NCBI GenBank assembly: GCA_934271655.1
Contig: CAKQRW010000036.1
Span: 1-35,368, forward strand
Reading direction: 5' to 3'
Length of the DNA stretch: 35,368 nucleotides
From: an uncultured Bacteroidaceae bacterium
GTDB taxonomy: Bacteria > Bacteroidota > Bacteroidia > Bacteroidales > Bacteroidaceae
The notes under the pieces are model-generated. The model had not been told where the DNA came from. It saw nothing but the letters and a program-made list of their open reading frames with translations, and did not search any database. Of this stretch, positions 7,503-16,620 are shown piece after piece. Position 1 is the first letter of the stretch. Every line of letters starts with the position of its first letter. The position numbers and the translations under genes are program-made.

Positions 7503-8924
7503 ATGAAGCCTTTTATGGATGATGATTTCTTGCTACAAAGCGAGACTGCCAAGACGCTCTATCATGAGCACGCGGCTAAGATGCCTATCATCGACTACCA
7601 TTGCCATCTCGACCCTAAGCAGGTGGCGGAGAACAAGCGTTTTGAGTCTATCACACAGATATGGCTGGGCGGCGACCACTACAAGTGGCGTGCCATGAGA
7701 AGCAACGGCGTGGCTGAGCGCTTCTGCACAGGCAAAGACACCTCCGACTGGGAGAAGTTTGAGAAATGGGCGGAGACTGTGCCCTACACTTTCCGCAATC
7801 CTCTCTACCACTGGACTCACCTGGAGCTGAAGACGGCTTTCGGTATAGGCGAGACGCTCAACCCTGAGAATGCCCGACGGATATTTGACGAATGCAACGA
7901 GCAGATAAAGAATGACCCTAAGTTCACACCGAGGGGACTGATGAAGCACTACAACGTGAAGGTGGTGTGCACTACCGACGACCCTGTGGACTCGCTTGAG
8001 TATCACAAGGCTGTGGCTGCCGACCCTACGATGGAGACAAGGATGCTGCCAGCGTGGAGACCCGACAAGGCCATGGCCATCGACTCGGCTGAGGGCTTCA
8101 GGGCGTATGTCGACAGGCTCGCTAAGGTGAGCGACAAGAACATTGGAGACTGGAACGACTATGTGGATGCGCTCCAGGCACGTCACGACTTCTTTGCCTC
8201 GATGGGCTGCAAGCTCTCTGACCACGGCATAGAGGAGTTCTATGCTGAGGACTACACAGAGGCTGAGATAAAGGCCATCTTTGACAAGGTGCGCGGCGGC
8301 GGCGAGGCCACAGCGGAGGAGGTGCTGAAGTTTAAGTCGGCCATGCTCTACGTCTTTGCCGTGCAGGACGCTGAGGCTGGATGGGCGCAGCAGTTCCACT
8401 ATGGCGCTATACGCGACAATAACACAAAGATGTTCAAACTGTTGGGCCCAGACACCGGATTTGATTCTATAGGTGAGTTCAACACTGCCAAGAAGTGCTC
8501 TAAATTCCTCAATCGCCTGAACAGCGAGGACAAACTGGCAAAGACTATACTCTACAACCTCAACCCATGCGCCAACGAGGTGCTCGCCACTATGCTGGGC
8601 AATTTCCAGGACGGCTCATGCCCGGGCAAGATACAGTGGGGCTCGGGATGGTGGTTCCTTGACCAGAAGGACGGAATGACCAAGCAGATGAATGCTCTCT
8701 CGCTGCTCGGACTGCTGAGCCGATTTGTGGGCATGCTCACCGACTCGCGCTCTTTCCTCTCCTACCCTCGCCACGAGTATTTCCGCCGCATACTCTGCAA
8801 CCTTGTCGCCACCGACATAGAGAACGGCGAAGTGCCCTACACTGGCTATGAGGCCGAAAGGGTGAACCAGATGATTGAGGACATCTCTTACAACAACGCG
8901 AAGAACTATTTCAACTTCCAGTAA
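7503..8924 (+). CDS. uxaC: Glucuronate isomerase
   Basis: Isomerises D-glucuronate to D-fructuronate and D-galacturonate to D-tagaturonate, the first step of uronate catabolism in the cytoplasm. The 473 residues match the family. The amidohydrolase-like metal site begins with HCH (His33, His35) in IIDYHCHLDP. Other family blocks include WLGGDHYKWRAMRSNG, NPLYHWTHLELKTAFGI, VVCTTDDPVDSLEYH and, near the C-terminus, SRSFLSYPRHEYFRRILC. The start begins directly with the family N-terminus MKPFMDDDFLL. It is divergently paired with uxaB, whose substrate it makes, suggesting use of pectin- or glucuronide-derived sugars. The next gene follows 77 bases later on the same strand. Confidence 0.97.
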   Translation: MKPFMDDDFLLQSETAKTLYHEHAAKMPIIDYHCHLDPKQVAENKRFESITQIWLGGDHYKWRAMRSNGVAERFCTGKDTSDWEKFEKWAETVPYTFRNPLYHWTHLELKTAFGIGETLNPENARRIFDECNEQIKNDPKFTPRGLMKHYNVKVVCTTDDPVDSLEYHKAVAADPTMETRMLPAWRPDKAMAIDSAEGFRAYVDRLAKVSDKNIGDWNDYVDALQARHDFFASMGCKLSDHGIEEFYAEDYTEAEIKAIFDKVRGGGEATAEEVLKFKSAMLYVFAVQDAEAGWAQQFHYGAIRDNNTKMFKLLGPDTGFDSIGEFNTAKKCSKFLNRLNSEDKLAKTILYNLNPCANEVLATMLGNFQDGSCPGKIQWGSGWWFLDQKDGMTKQMNALSLLGLLSRFVGMLTDSRSFLSYPRHEYFRRILCNLVATDIENGEVPYTGYEAERVNQMIEDISYNNAKNYFNFQ

Positions 8925-9001
8925 GCTTGTGTCATTAAAGAACGAGACGACAAGAAGCTTCACTTAAAGCGAGGCAGCACAAATTATCTAAAATCAACAG
9001 G

Positions 9002-9784
9002 ATGCGCAATCCATATTTCAGATTCAAGCAATTCGCCATCCGCCACGACCGCTGCGCAATGAAGGTCGGGACGGATGGCGTCTTGCTGGGCGCCTGGGCC
9101 AGACTGGACAAGTCGGCCTCCAGAGGCGCATGCCGCATACTCGATGTGGGCACGGGGTCGGGACTGATAGCCATGATGCTGGCGCAGAGATATGCGTCGG
9201 CCACTGTGGAAGGACTGGACATCGACGAGGCATCGGCAAGGCAAGCGGAAGAGAATGTACGCGAGGCTGGCATGGAGAACCGTGTGAGCATCGGCATAGG
9301 CGACTTCGTTACATATGGCGAGACGAGCAGCGAAACATATGGCAAGACGAGGGATGTAGCGAGTGGCGAGGACAGCACTCCAGCCACAGTTCTCTATGAT
9401 CTCATCGTGTCCAACCCGCCATTCTTCAAGGAGGACACCGTAGGAGGCAACACAGCAAGAGACAACGCCAGACACAGTTCGTCGCTGCCCTTTGAGTCGC
9501 TCATAGGCAAGGCTGCCTGTTTGCTTCGCCCAGCCACAGGACGGCTGGCTGTCATCGTGCCACACTCAGCTGCGCAGAATTTCATATCGCTGTGTGCCGA
9601 GCGCAAGCTCTATCTGTGCCGTCGCACGGATGTGAGGGCGAAGGAGAACAAGGCGTGGAACAGGACGCTGCTGGAGTTTGGACTGAAGGCCAGGGAGACC
9701 GAGGCTGACATGCTGACACTACATGACAACGAGGGAAACAGGAGCGAGGCATACAGCCTACTGACCCGTGACTTCTATCTGTAA
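9002..9784 (+). CDS. trmN6: tRNA1(Val) adenine-37 N6-methyltransferase (TrmN6/YfiC type)
   Basis: SAM-dependent methyltransferase of 260 residues. The N-terminus FRFKQFAIRHDRCAMKVGTD is diagnostic of the YfiC/TrmN6 group, which methylates A37 of tRNA-Val. SAM motif I is DVGTGSG (48-54), the acidic residue after strand 2 is in GLDID, and the catalytic N6-adenine motif is NPPF (138-141) in IVSNPPFF. Between these is an unusual insert (about residues 101-128) containing a 24-base tandem duplication, 9311-9334 repeated at 9335-9358, that encodes TYGETSSE/TYGKTRDV. It lies in a loop between motifs and probably does not affect the fold. The last codons and stop are themselves the first unit of a downstream repeat (9770-9900). 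Confidence 0.9.
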   Translation: MRNPYFRFKQFAIRHDRCAMKVGTDGVLLGAWARLDKSASRGACRILDVGTGSGLIAMMLAQRYASATVEGLDIDEASARQAEENVREAGMENRVSIGIGDFVTYGETSSETYGKTRDVASGEDSTPATVLYDLIVSNPPFFKEDTVGGNTARDNARHSSSLPFESLIGKAACLLRPATGRLAVIVPHSAAQNFISLCAERKLYLCRRTDVRAKENKAWNRTLLEFGLKARETEADMLTLHDNEGNRSEAYSLLTRDFYL

Positions 9785-9900
9785 TAATGTGGAGGCCGTC
9801 TTTACTTGGGACTTTCATCCGTAATAACGGGAACGGGGAGGCTGCTTCTTTATTGGGACTTTCTACTGTAAGAATGAGAGACAGCTTCTTTACATGAGAC
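9770..9900. repeat. Tandem repeat that duplicates the trmN6 stop-codon region
   Basis: Three units begin GACTTCTATCTGTAATAATG (9770), GACTTTCATCCGTAATAACG (9810) and GACTTTCTACTGTAAGAATG (9857). Each continues through a GAGGCnGnnTCTTTA-like segment. The first unit contains the last codons and TAA of trmN6, so the later units look like duplications of the gene's 3' end. Unit lengths are roughly 40-47 bases. Confidence 0.75.
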
Positions 9901-10014
9901 AAGACACAGGTCTTTTCGCAAGTGTCGCCGACGGCGTTGACGGCATCCGCTCCTACCCATGCAGACACACGCATGCGGCGCTTATCCATAACATCAACAT
10001 AAGCATTTCAAACC

Positions 10015-10551
10015 ATGGATTATCAAGCAATAATAGACAAGTATTATCCAGTAGACAACAAGCTGAAGCACATACTCATGGTGCACAGCCGCCATGTGGC
10101 AGACAAGGCCCTCAGCATAGTGGACAGGCATCCCGAACTGGGTGCCGACAGGGCATTTGTAGAAGAGGCAGCCATGCTGCACGACATAGGCATAGTGAGA
10201 TGCGACGCCGATGGCATCTACTGCTTCGGCACCGAACCATACATACGCCATGGCGTAATAGGCGGACAGATGATGAGGGAAGAGGGATATGAGAGGCACG
10301 CGAGGGTGTGCGAGAGGCACACAGGAGCCGGCATCACGCTGCGCCAGATAGTGGAGCGCAACCTGCCGCTGCCCCACCAGGATTTTCTGCCCGAGACGAT
10401 AGAGGAGAAGATAGTGTGCTATGCCGACAAGTTCTTCTCAAAGACAAGACCAGACCACGAGAAAAGCCTGGAGAAGGCCATGCGCTCCATAAGAAATTTT
10501 GGAGAGGACGGAGTGGAGCGATTTGTTAAATGGTCTGAAATTTTCGAATAA
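10015..10551 (+). CDS. HD (HDIG) domain hydrolase
   Basis: A 178-residue metal-dependent phosphohydrolase of the HD superfamily. HSRHVADKA (His24) and LHDIGI (His56-Asp57) supply the metal-binding HD motif. YIRHGVIGG and CERHTGAGIT supply later conserved histidines, and IVCYADKFFSK gives the final conserved Asp. The HDIG spelling is typical of small proteins annotated as HDIG-domain or phosphohydrolase proteins, often acting on nucleotides. The exact substrate is unknown. It follows trmN6 with a 230-base repeat-containing gap and precedes lptD by 76 bases, so it may be a separate unit. Confidence 0.88.
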   Translation: MDYQAIIDKYYPVDNKLKHILMVHSRHVADKALSIVDRHPELGADRAFVEEAAMLHDIGIVRCDADGIYCFGTEPYIRHGVIGGQMMREEGYERHARVCERHTGAGITLRQIVERNLPLPHQDFLPETIEEKIVCYADKFFSKTRPDHEKSLEKAMRSIRNFGEDGVERFVKWSEIFE

Positions 10552-10609
10552 ATCATTCATGCGGTATAAATACCGAGAGGTTTATGGCTGCTATTTGGCA
10601 ATAAATGAC

Positions 10610-10617
10610 TAACTTTG
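10610..10617 (+). promoter_or_regulatory. lptD -7 promoter element, very close to the start codon
   Basis: TAACTTTG is a perfect TAnnTTTG element and GCAC follows. The -33 region is poor. The expected transcription start (about 10621-10624) is only a few bases upstream of the ATG at 10628, predicting an almost leaderless mRNA. Confidence 0.5.
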
Positions 10618-10627
10618 CACCTGGTTT

Positions 10628-13534
10628 ATGAACAAGCAAAGAATCATAGCGTCGGTGGCAGTCATATCGGCTGTCTTCACAATGACGGCTTTCAACTATA
10701 CTTTGGTCGGCAGTAAGGAGAAGATTGCCGACCTTAATCTTGTTGACTCCATCAAGGGCGACACATCGGCCGCCAAGAAGATGGAGCCAGGACTGGTTGC
10801 GCCCGCAGGCAAGGGAGAAATGACGGCCATGTCAGACTCGCTGCTCTCTGCTCTCGACTCGATAAAGAGCTCGTTTGACAAGGAGCACGGCATTGCGGAC
10901 GGCAAGGGAAGCCGGGCCGTGCAATGGAACGACTCGGTGGCTGCTGCGGAGGACTCGATAAAGAAGAGCCGGAAGAGCGCGCTTGAGGCTCCTGTGACAT
11001 ACGAGGCCAAAGACTCCATGACGATGTTTATGGACACGAAGAACGCCTATCTGTATGGCGAGGCCAATGTGAAATACCAGAACATAGAACTGAACTCGGA
11101 GAATATCACGATGAATCTCGACAGCTCGGTGGTGCATGCCAAGTATGGCGTGGACACGCTCGGAGTGAAGTTTGGACTGCCTGTCTTCAAGGAGGGCAGC
11201 CAGGAGTATAAGTCGGAGACGATGAGCTACAACTTCGACACGAAGAAGGGATTCATAAGAAACGTGTATACCGAGCAGCAGGACGGATTTCTACGCTCGG
11301 AGGAGTCGAAGAAGGGAGCCAACGACGAACTGTATCTCAAGCACGGACGATACACCACATGCGATGAGGAGCACCCGCACTTCTACATAGCCCTGTCGAG
11401 GGCTAAGGCGCACACAGGCAAGGACGTGTTCTCGGGACCAGCGTGGCTGGTGGTGGAGGATGTGCCGCTGCCGCTGGCCATACCATTTGCCTATTTCCCT
11501 ATGACGAAGGACTACTCAAGCGGATTTATCATGCCTACTTACGGCGATGAGTACAGCCGTGGCTTCTACCTGCGCGACGGAGGATATTATTTTGCCATCA
11601 ACGACCGCATGGACCTGAAGCTGACGGGAGAGATATTCACGAAGGGATCGTGGGGCATAGGCGCGCAGACGACATACAAGAAGAGGTATAAGTATAGCGG
11701 CAACTTCTACTTCAACTACCAGGTGACGAAGGAGGGAGAGAAGAACATGCCCGACTATATGGTGACGAAAAACTTTAAGGTGCAGTGGAGCCACCGCACG
11801 GACTCTAAGGCTTCGCCCAACAGCTCGTTCTCTGCCAGCGTCAACTTTGCCACACAGTCTTATGAGAAGAAGAATCTCTCTTCTCTCTACAACCCTACAT
11901 CTTATTCGCAGAGCACACGCACGTCTTCTGTCAGCTACTCACACACGTTCAAGAAGATAGGCCTGTCGATGTCGAGCTCGTTCAACATTTCGCAGAACAT
12001 GAGAGACTCCACCATCGCTCTCACGCTGCCATCCATGTCTTTCTCGCTGCAGCGATTCTACCCGTTCAAGCGAAAGCATGCTGCTGGCAAGGAGAGATGG
12101 TATGAGAAGATAAGCATGAACTATACAGGAACGCTGTCCAACTCCATCAGCACGAAGGAGGACAGGCTGATGCACTCGTCGCTCGCCAAGGACTGGCGCA
12201 ACGGCATGAAGCACAGCATACCAGTGTCGGCGTCGTTCAACCTGCTGAAGTATATCAATGTGACACCACAGTTGAGCTACACCGAGAGATGGTACACACA
12301 CAAGGTGATGCAGAGTTGGGACAGCAGGACGCAGACTGCCGTGAGGGACACGGTGTACGGCTTCAACCGCGTGTTTGACTACAACGTGTCGCTCTCTGCC
12401 AACACTAAGCTGTATGGATTCTACAAGCCAAACCCTAAGGTTTTTGGCAAAAAGCTCAACATGGTGCGTCACGTGTTCACACCATCGGTAAGCTTCAGCT
12501 ACGCGCCCGACTACAGCGACAGCAAGTGGGGATACTGGGACACCTATACCAAGACGGACGAGGAGGGCAACGTGACGCTCGTGTCATACTCGCCATACGC
12601 AGGCTCGCTCTACGGCACTCCGTCGAAGGGAAAGACTGGTCAGGTGAGCTTCGACATATCCAACAACATTGAGGCGAAGATTCTCAACAGGGACGACAGC
12701 CTGAAGAAGGTGAGCATCATCGATGAGCTGGGTGCCTCGATGTCGTACAACATGGCGGCGAAGACGCAGCCGTGGTCTAACCTGTCCACGCGACTGAGGC
12801 TGAAATGGGGTAAGACGACGTTCAATATGAACGCTGTGTTCAACACTTATGCCTATGAGTTCGACAAGAACGGCAACGTGGTCGTGGGCAACCGCACAGA
12901 GTGGTCGTACGGACGATTCGGACGATTCCAGGGCATGTCTAAGAACCTCTCATACACTTTCAACAACCAAAGTTTCAAGAAAATCCGTGACTCGATACGC
13001 AGGCTGTTCGGACAAAAGGTGGAGGCTGAGGATGAAACCAACACCAACGAGACCGAGGGAGAAGAGACCGACAATCTGGAAACCAACACCGAGAAGGACA
13101 CGGAGAAGAAGCCCAACAGCAAATATGGCGACGACGGGCTGGACAAGGATGGATATATGCGCTTCACCATGCCATGGTCGTTTTCCATCTCTTATGGCGT
13201 AACCATGGCTGAGGACAGGTCGAAAGACATCAACGTGAAGAACATGAGGTATCCATACAAGTTCACACAGAACATGAACTTCTCTGGAAGCCTGAAGCTC
13301 TCAGACGGATGGAACTGCAGCTTCTCTTCTGGATGGGACTTCACCACGAAGAAGATTTCTATGACGACGGTGAACATATCGAGAGACATGCATTGCTTCA
13401 ACATGTCGTGCGGACTGGTATTTGGCACTTACACCAGCTACCACATATCGCTCAGGGCCAACGCAAGCACACTGACCGACGCACTCAAGTATGACAAGAA
13501 GTCAAGCTACTCGGGAGCTATACAATGGTATTGA
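10628..13534 (+). CDS. lptD: LPS-assembly outer-membrane protein LptD
   Basis: Final component of the lipopolysaccharide transport bridge; inserts LPS into the outer leaflet of the outer membrane. The 968 residues begin with an export signal (MNKQRIIASVAVISAVFTMTAF). After a Ser/Lys-rich spacer, residues about 125-230 form the OstA-like periplasmic domain (MFMDTKNAYLYGEANVKYQN, NSENITMNLD). PAWLVVEDVPLPLAIPFAYFP leads into the C-terminal beta-barrel, rich in alternating aromatic strands (GNFYFNYQVTK, SVSYSHTF), and the protein ends in an aromatic residue (AIQWY). A very acidic Thr/Asn/Glu linker lies within the barrel (about residues 800-840), probably an extracellular loop. This is the large Bacteroidota form. 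No LptE gene is nearby. It precedes ruvX by about 117 bases. Confidence 0.9.
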   Translation: MNKQRIIASVAVISAVFTMTAFNYTLVGSKEKIADLNLVDSIKGDTSAAKKMEPGLVAPAGKGEMTAMSDSLLSALDSIKSSFDKEHGIADGKGSRAVQWNDSVAAAEDSIKKSRKSALEAPVTYEAKDSMTMFMDTKNAYLYGEANVKYQNIELNSENITMNLDSSVVHAKYGVDTLGVKFGLPVFKEGSQEYKSETMSYNFDTKKGFIRNVYTEQQDGFLRSEESKKGANDELYLKHGRYTTCDEEHPHFYIALSRAKAHTGKDVFSGPAWLVVEDVPLPLAIPFAYFPMTKDYSSGFIMPTYGDEYSRGFYLRDGGYYFAINDRMDLKLTGEIFTKGSWGIGAQTTYKKRYKYSGNFYFNYQVTKEGEKNMPDYMVTKNFKVQWSHRTDSKASPNSSFSASVNFATQSYEKKNLSSLYNPTSYSQSTRTSSVSYSHTFKKIGLSMSSSFNISQNMRDSTIALTLPSMSFSLQRFYPFKRKHAAGKERWYEKISMNYTGTLSNSISTKEDRLMHSSLAKDWRNGMKHSIPVSASFNLLKYINVTPQLSYTERWYTHKVMQSWDSRTQTAVRDTVYGFNRVFDYNVSLSANTKLYGFYKPNPKVFGKKLNMVRHVFTPSVSFSYAPDYSDSKWGYWDTYTKTDEEGNVTLVSYSPYAGSLYGTPSKGKTGQVSFDISNNIEAKILNRDDSLKKVSIIDELGASMSYNMAAKTQPWSNLSTRLRLKWGKTTFNMNAVFNTYAYEFDKNGNVVVGNRTEWSYGRFGRFQGMSKNLSYTFNNQSFKKIRDSIRRLFGQKVEAEDETNTNETEGEETDNLETNTEKDTEKKPNSKYGDDGLDKDGYMRFTMPWSFSISYGVTMAEDRSKDINVKNMRYPYKFTQNMNFSGSLKLSDGWNCSFSSGWDFTTKKISMTTVNISRDMHCFNMSCGLVFGTYTSYHISLRANASTLTDALKYDKKSSYSGAIQWY

Positions 13535-13542
13535 AGATGGCC

Positions 13543-13591
13543 GCACGGAGCTGACGGAAGAGATGCACGGAGCTGACAGAAGGGCTGCACA
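13543..13591. repeat. 22-bp tandem repeat (2.3 copies)
   Basis: Units at 13543-13564 and 13565-13586 both begin GCACGGAGCTGAC and differ at only a few positions. A third partial unit starts at 13587 (GCACAGG). It sits in the gap between lptD and ruvX. The period of 22 is shared with two arrays in the 28-30 kb region although the sequences differ. Confidence 0.7.
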
Positions 13592-13651
13592 GGTCGCCGC
13601 ATACCGCTCATGACAACAGAAAATACAGACAAAACATCACACACACATACT

Positions 13652-14074
13652 ATGGCAAGGATACTCGCAATAGACTACGGACAGAAACGCACCGGACTGG
13701 CTGTCACAGACAGCATGCAGATGATAGCCAACGGACTGACAACGGTGGAGACTAAGGAACTGGAGAAATTCATCACCGACTACATGGCGAAGGAAGACGT
13801 GTGCACCATCGTGGTGGGCAAGCCCACGCAGATGAACGGACAGAACAGCGAGAACATGAAGAGAATAGAGCCTTTCTTCAACAGACTGAAGAAACTCTTC
13901 CCCGACAAGGAGGTGGTGTATTATGACGAGCGCTTCACCTCTGTGCTGGCGCATCAGACCATGCTGCAAAGCGGCATAGGCAAGAAGGCAAGGCAAAACA
14001 AGGGACTGGTTGACAAAATAAGCGCAACCATCATACTTGAGGACTTCATGCAAAGCCGCCAGGGACTGATCTGA
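13652..14074 (+). CDS. ruvX: Holliday junction resolvase RuvX/YqgF
   Basis: Putative RNase H-fold nuclease acting on Holliday junctions, also implicated in 16S rRNA 5' processing in E. coli (YqgF). The 140 residues fit the usual ~138. The first strand holds the catalytic Asp in ILAIDYGQKRTGLAVTD, VVGKPTQMNGQNSE is the family middle motif, and YYDERFTSVLAH plus KGLVDKISATIILEDFM carry the later acidic residues. The ATG at 13652 is chosen because MARILAIDYG is the normal start; an ATG at 13610 would add a 14-residue Thr/His-rich leader. It heads the run ruvX-def-TPR-thrS, an order I recall from other Bacteroidales. Confidence 0.93.
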   Translation: MARILAIDYGQKRTGLAVTDSMQMIANGLTTVETKELEKFITDYMAKEDVCTIVVGKPTQMNGQNSENMKRIEPFFNRLKKLFPDKEVVYYDERFTSVLAHQTMLQSGIGKKARQNKGLVDKISATIILEDFMQSRQGLI

Positions 14075-14210
14075 CATCCTAACGAGTGTTTTTTCCATGC
14101 CACAGACAGAGACAGAAGAAGACTTTCTGAATCTCGAAGAAGAAGAAGGACTTTTCGAAGCCCCGAAAAAAATGGACTTTCAGAATATAACCATAAACAA
14201 GACAAAGAAA

Positions 14211-14768
14211 ATGATTTTACCAATGTACATCTTCGGCCAGCCTGTGCTCAGGAAGGTAGCCGAGGAAATAGACTATGAGGCATACCCAAACCTCAAGGAA
14301 CTTATAGACAACATGTTTGAGACACTCAAGCGCTCAGAGGGCGTGGGACTGGCCGCTCCGCAGGTAGGACTGTCCATCCGCCTCTTCATCGTCGACCTCG
14401 ATGTCATCTCTGACGACGAACCGCAATACAAGGGTTATCTCCACGCCTTCATCAACCCCGAGATACTGGAGGAAAGCAAGGAGACTTCAAGCATGTCGGA
14501 GGGATGCCTCTCCATACCTGGCATCAACGAGAATGTGAAGAGGCCAGAGAAGATACATGTGGCCTACACAGACGAGAACGGCGAGAAGCAGGACAAATGG
14601 CTGGAGGGCTTTGAGGCACGCGTGTTCCAGCATGAGTATGACCATCTCGATGGCAAGATGTTCATCGACCATCTCTCTCCGCTGCGCAAGCAGATGATCA
14701 AGTCTAAGCTGCTGGCCATGGCCAAGGGCAAATTCTCTGCACACTACAAGTGCAAGCCCAACAGATAG
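14211..14768 (+). CDS. def: Peptide deformylase
   Basis: Removes the formyl group from the N-terminal methionine of new proteins; essential Fe/Zn enzyme. The 185 residues contain all three motifs: GVGLAAPQ (44-51), EGCLS (97-101, metal ligand Cys99) and HEYDH (141-145, ligands His141 and His145 with catalytic Glu142). The ATG at 14211 is chosen because MILPMYIFGQPVLRK is the normal family N-terminus. The frame is open back to 14097, adding 38 acidic residues (about EEDFLNLEEEEGLFE); I regard these as untranslated but cannot exclude them. It lies 136 bases after ruvX and very probably shares its transcript. Confidence 0.95.
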   Translation: MILPMYIFGQPVLRKVAEEIDYEAYPNLKELIDNMFETLKRSEGVGLAAPQVGLSIRLFIVDLDVISDDEPQYKGYLHAFINPEILEESKETSSMSEGCLSIPGINENVKRPEKIHVAYTDENGEKQDKWLEGFEARVFQHEYDHLDGKMFIDHLSPLRKQMIKSKLLAMAKGKFSAHYKCKPNR

Positions 14769-14933
14769 GCACACACACGCCATAAGGCTGACTGCAACAC
14801 GGACAAAGGATGCACGCAGCTCCGCGCTCAGGCGCACAAGAGTAAGGAGATGCGCATGATACACACACAGTACGCGGAAAAGAAGAGACACGCTAAGGAG
14901 TGCTGACATGAAGACAACACATTATTATATAAT

Positions 14934-15033
14934 ATACATGGCAAGGATGTTGCGCATGACATACATAGCAAGGATGTTGCGCATAGCATACATGGCAAGG
15001 ATGTTGCACATGACATACATGGCAAGGATGGTG
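14934..15033 (+). repeat. 27-bp tandem repeat at the start of the TPR gene
   Basis: Units at 14934-14960, 14961-14987 and 14988-15014 plus a partial unit from 15015. Each starts ATACATGGCAAGGATG or a one-base variant. As 27 is divisible by three the array stays open and encodes a nine-residue repeat (Y-M-A-R-M-L-R/H-M-T type). All units except the second keep an in-frame ATG in the same context, so the translation start region itself is multiplied. Confidence 0.85.
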
Positions 15034-16620
15034 TGCCGTCACGCCAAGTGCGCGGCAGTTCTGACCATGCTCATGGCCTTCCCCACCCTGTGCCGCAGCC
15101 AGATAAACACAGACCGCATGATGGTCGTGGCGCGCAACGCTCTGGCCTACGACGACTATGTGCTCTCCATCAGCTACTTCAACAGAGTCATCAACTACAA
15201 GCCGTATCTATACGAGCCGTATTTCTTCCGCGGAGTGGCAAAGTTCTATCTTGACGACTATTCTGGAGCTGTCAGCGACTGCACCGAGGCCATCAAGCGC
15301 AACCCCTTTTTCCCAAACAGCTATGAGCTGAGAGGACTGGCGCACATCAACCAGGAACACTACAGCGAGGCGGCGCAGGACTACAGGAAGGCCACGGAGC
15401 TGATGCCAGAGAATAGAGGGCTGTGGCACAACCTGGCTCTCTGCTACATCAACCTCGACAGCCTGGCGCAGGCCGACAGCGTGGTAGACGTGATGACAAG
15501 CCGCTGGGCCAAATACGCCGACGGCTACTGCATAAAAGCACAGGTGCTGCTGGAGAAGAAAGACACGCTGGCTGCGCTGGATGTGGCAAGAAAGGCTGTA
15601 GACACAGACAAGTTCAACGTCAACGCACTTGGACTAATGGCCAACCTGCTGATGTGGCACGAGGAATACAAGGAGGCGGTGGATGCCTATACAGAGTCGC
15701 TGCGACTCAACCCCAAGCAGGCTGGCAACCTGGTCAACCGCGCACTCTGCTACTACCACATGGACAAATATCGCGAGGCAATGGCCGACTATGACAAGGC
15801 GCTCGACATAGAGCCTAACAACTTTGTGGGACACTACAACCGCGGACTGCTCAGAGCCAATGTGGGCGAGGACAATCTGGCCATCGAGGACTTCAACTTC
15901 ATCATAGCGGCCGACCCGAGCGACATGATGGCCATCTTCAACCGCGCCACCCTGCTCGACAACACAGGCGACTACCGCGGAGCCATACGCGACTACACTA
16001 CCGTCATCAAGGAATATCCTAAGTTCCTACTCGGATACGAGAAGAGAGCTGCCGCAAGGCACAAGATTGGTGACATAGCCGGAGCAAGGCGCGACGAAGA
16101 GCATGTGCTGAAGGAGCAAATAGCCAAACGCTACGGCTACTCCACCCCAACATCGAGGATGAAGAACAAGACAAGAAAGAAGTCGGAGTTCAACATCGAG
16201 GACTACAACAAGATGGTGGAGGAGGACGAAGCTGAACAGGCTCCGGAATACGCCAGCGAATACAGGGGAAAAGTGCAGAACAAAGACAACGACGGCAAAC
16301 TCATGCTTCCCGACAAGAGCACATACGACATCTACAGGGCTGCAGGAAAAACGGAGGTGACGGATGTCTTTGAGAAAGCATTCCAGGACGCGCAGGCAGG
16401 AAATGTCAGCGATGCCATAGCGGGCTTCGACAAAGTGATAGAGATGGCTCCTGAGATGGCTGCGGCATACTACGACCGCGGACTGCTCAAACTGCTGCTC
16501 GACGACAGCATGGGAGCCATTCCCGACCTTTCCAAGGCAGGCGAACTTGGCATTTACCAGGCATACAACATCATCAAGAAAAACCAGAAGATGAGGAAAA
16601 CAACAGGTGAGGGCAAATGA
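15019..16620 (+). CDS. Exported tetratricopeptide repeat protein
   Basis: About 533 residues from the ATG at 15019. The N-terminus MARMVCRHAKCAAVLTMLMA followed by FPTLCRSQ is a signal peptide, which is why I prefer this start. An upstream ATG at 14908 would add 37 residues made mostly of the 27-bp repeat. Eight or more TPR units follow, for example YLYEPYFFRGVAKFYLDDYS, ELRGLAHINQEHYSEAAQDY and VNRALCYYHMDKYREAMADY. A charged linker (KNKTRKKSEFNIEDYNKMVEEDEA) comes next, then one or two final TPR units. TPR arrays bind other proteins; the partner and role are unknown. The gene lies between def and thrS, whose own promoter follows. Confidence 0.85.
   Translation: MARMVCRHAKCAAVLTMLMAFPTLCRSQINTDRMMVVARNALAYDDYVLSISYFNRVINYKPYLYEPYFFRGVAKFYLDDYSGAVSDCTEAIKRNPFFPNSYELRGLAHINQEHYSEAAQDYRKATELMPENRGLWHNLALCYINLDSLAQADSVVDVMTSRWAKYADGYCIKAQVLLEKKDTLAALDVARKAVDTDKFNVNALGLMANLLMWHEEYKEAVDAYTESLRLNPKQAGNLVNRALCYYHMDKYREAMADYDKALDIEPNNFVGHYNRGLLRANVGEDNLAIEDFNFIIAADPSDMMAIFNRATLLDNTGDYRGAIRDYTTVIKEYPKFLLGYEKRAAARHKIGDIAGARRDEEHVLKEQIAKRYGYSTPTSRMKNKTRKKSEFNIEDYNKMVEEDEAEQAPEYASEYRGKVQNKDNDGKLMLPDKSTYDIYRAAGKTEVTDVFEKAFQDAQAGNVSDAIAGFDKVIEMAPEMAAAYYDRGLLKLLLDDSMGAIPDLSKAGELGIYQAYNIIKKNQKMRKTTGEGK

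Noticed and set aside
14097..14210. Upstream extension of peptide deformylase
   Set aside because: The family N-terminus starts at 14211; the 38 extra acidic residues are not part of the fold. Kept only as an alternative.
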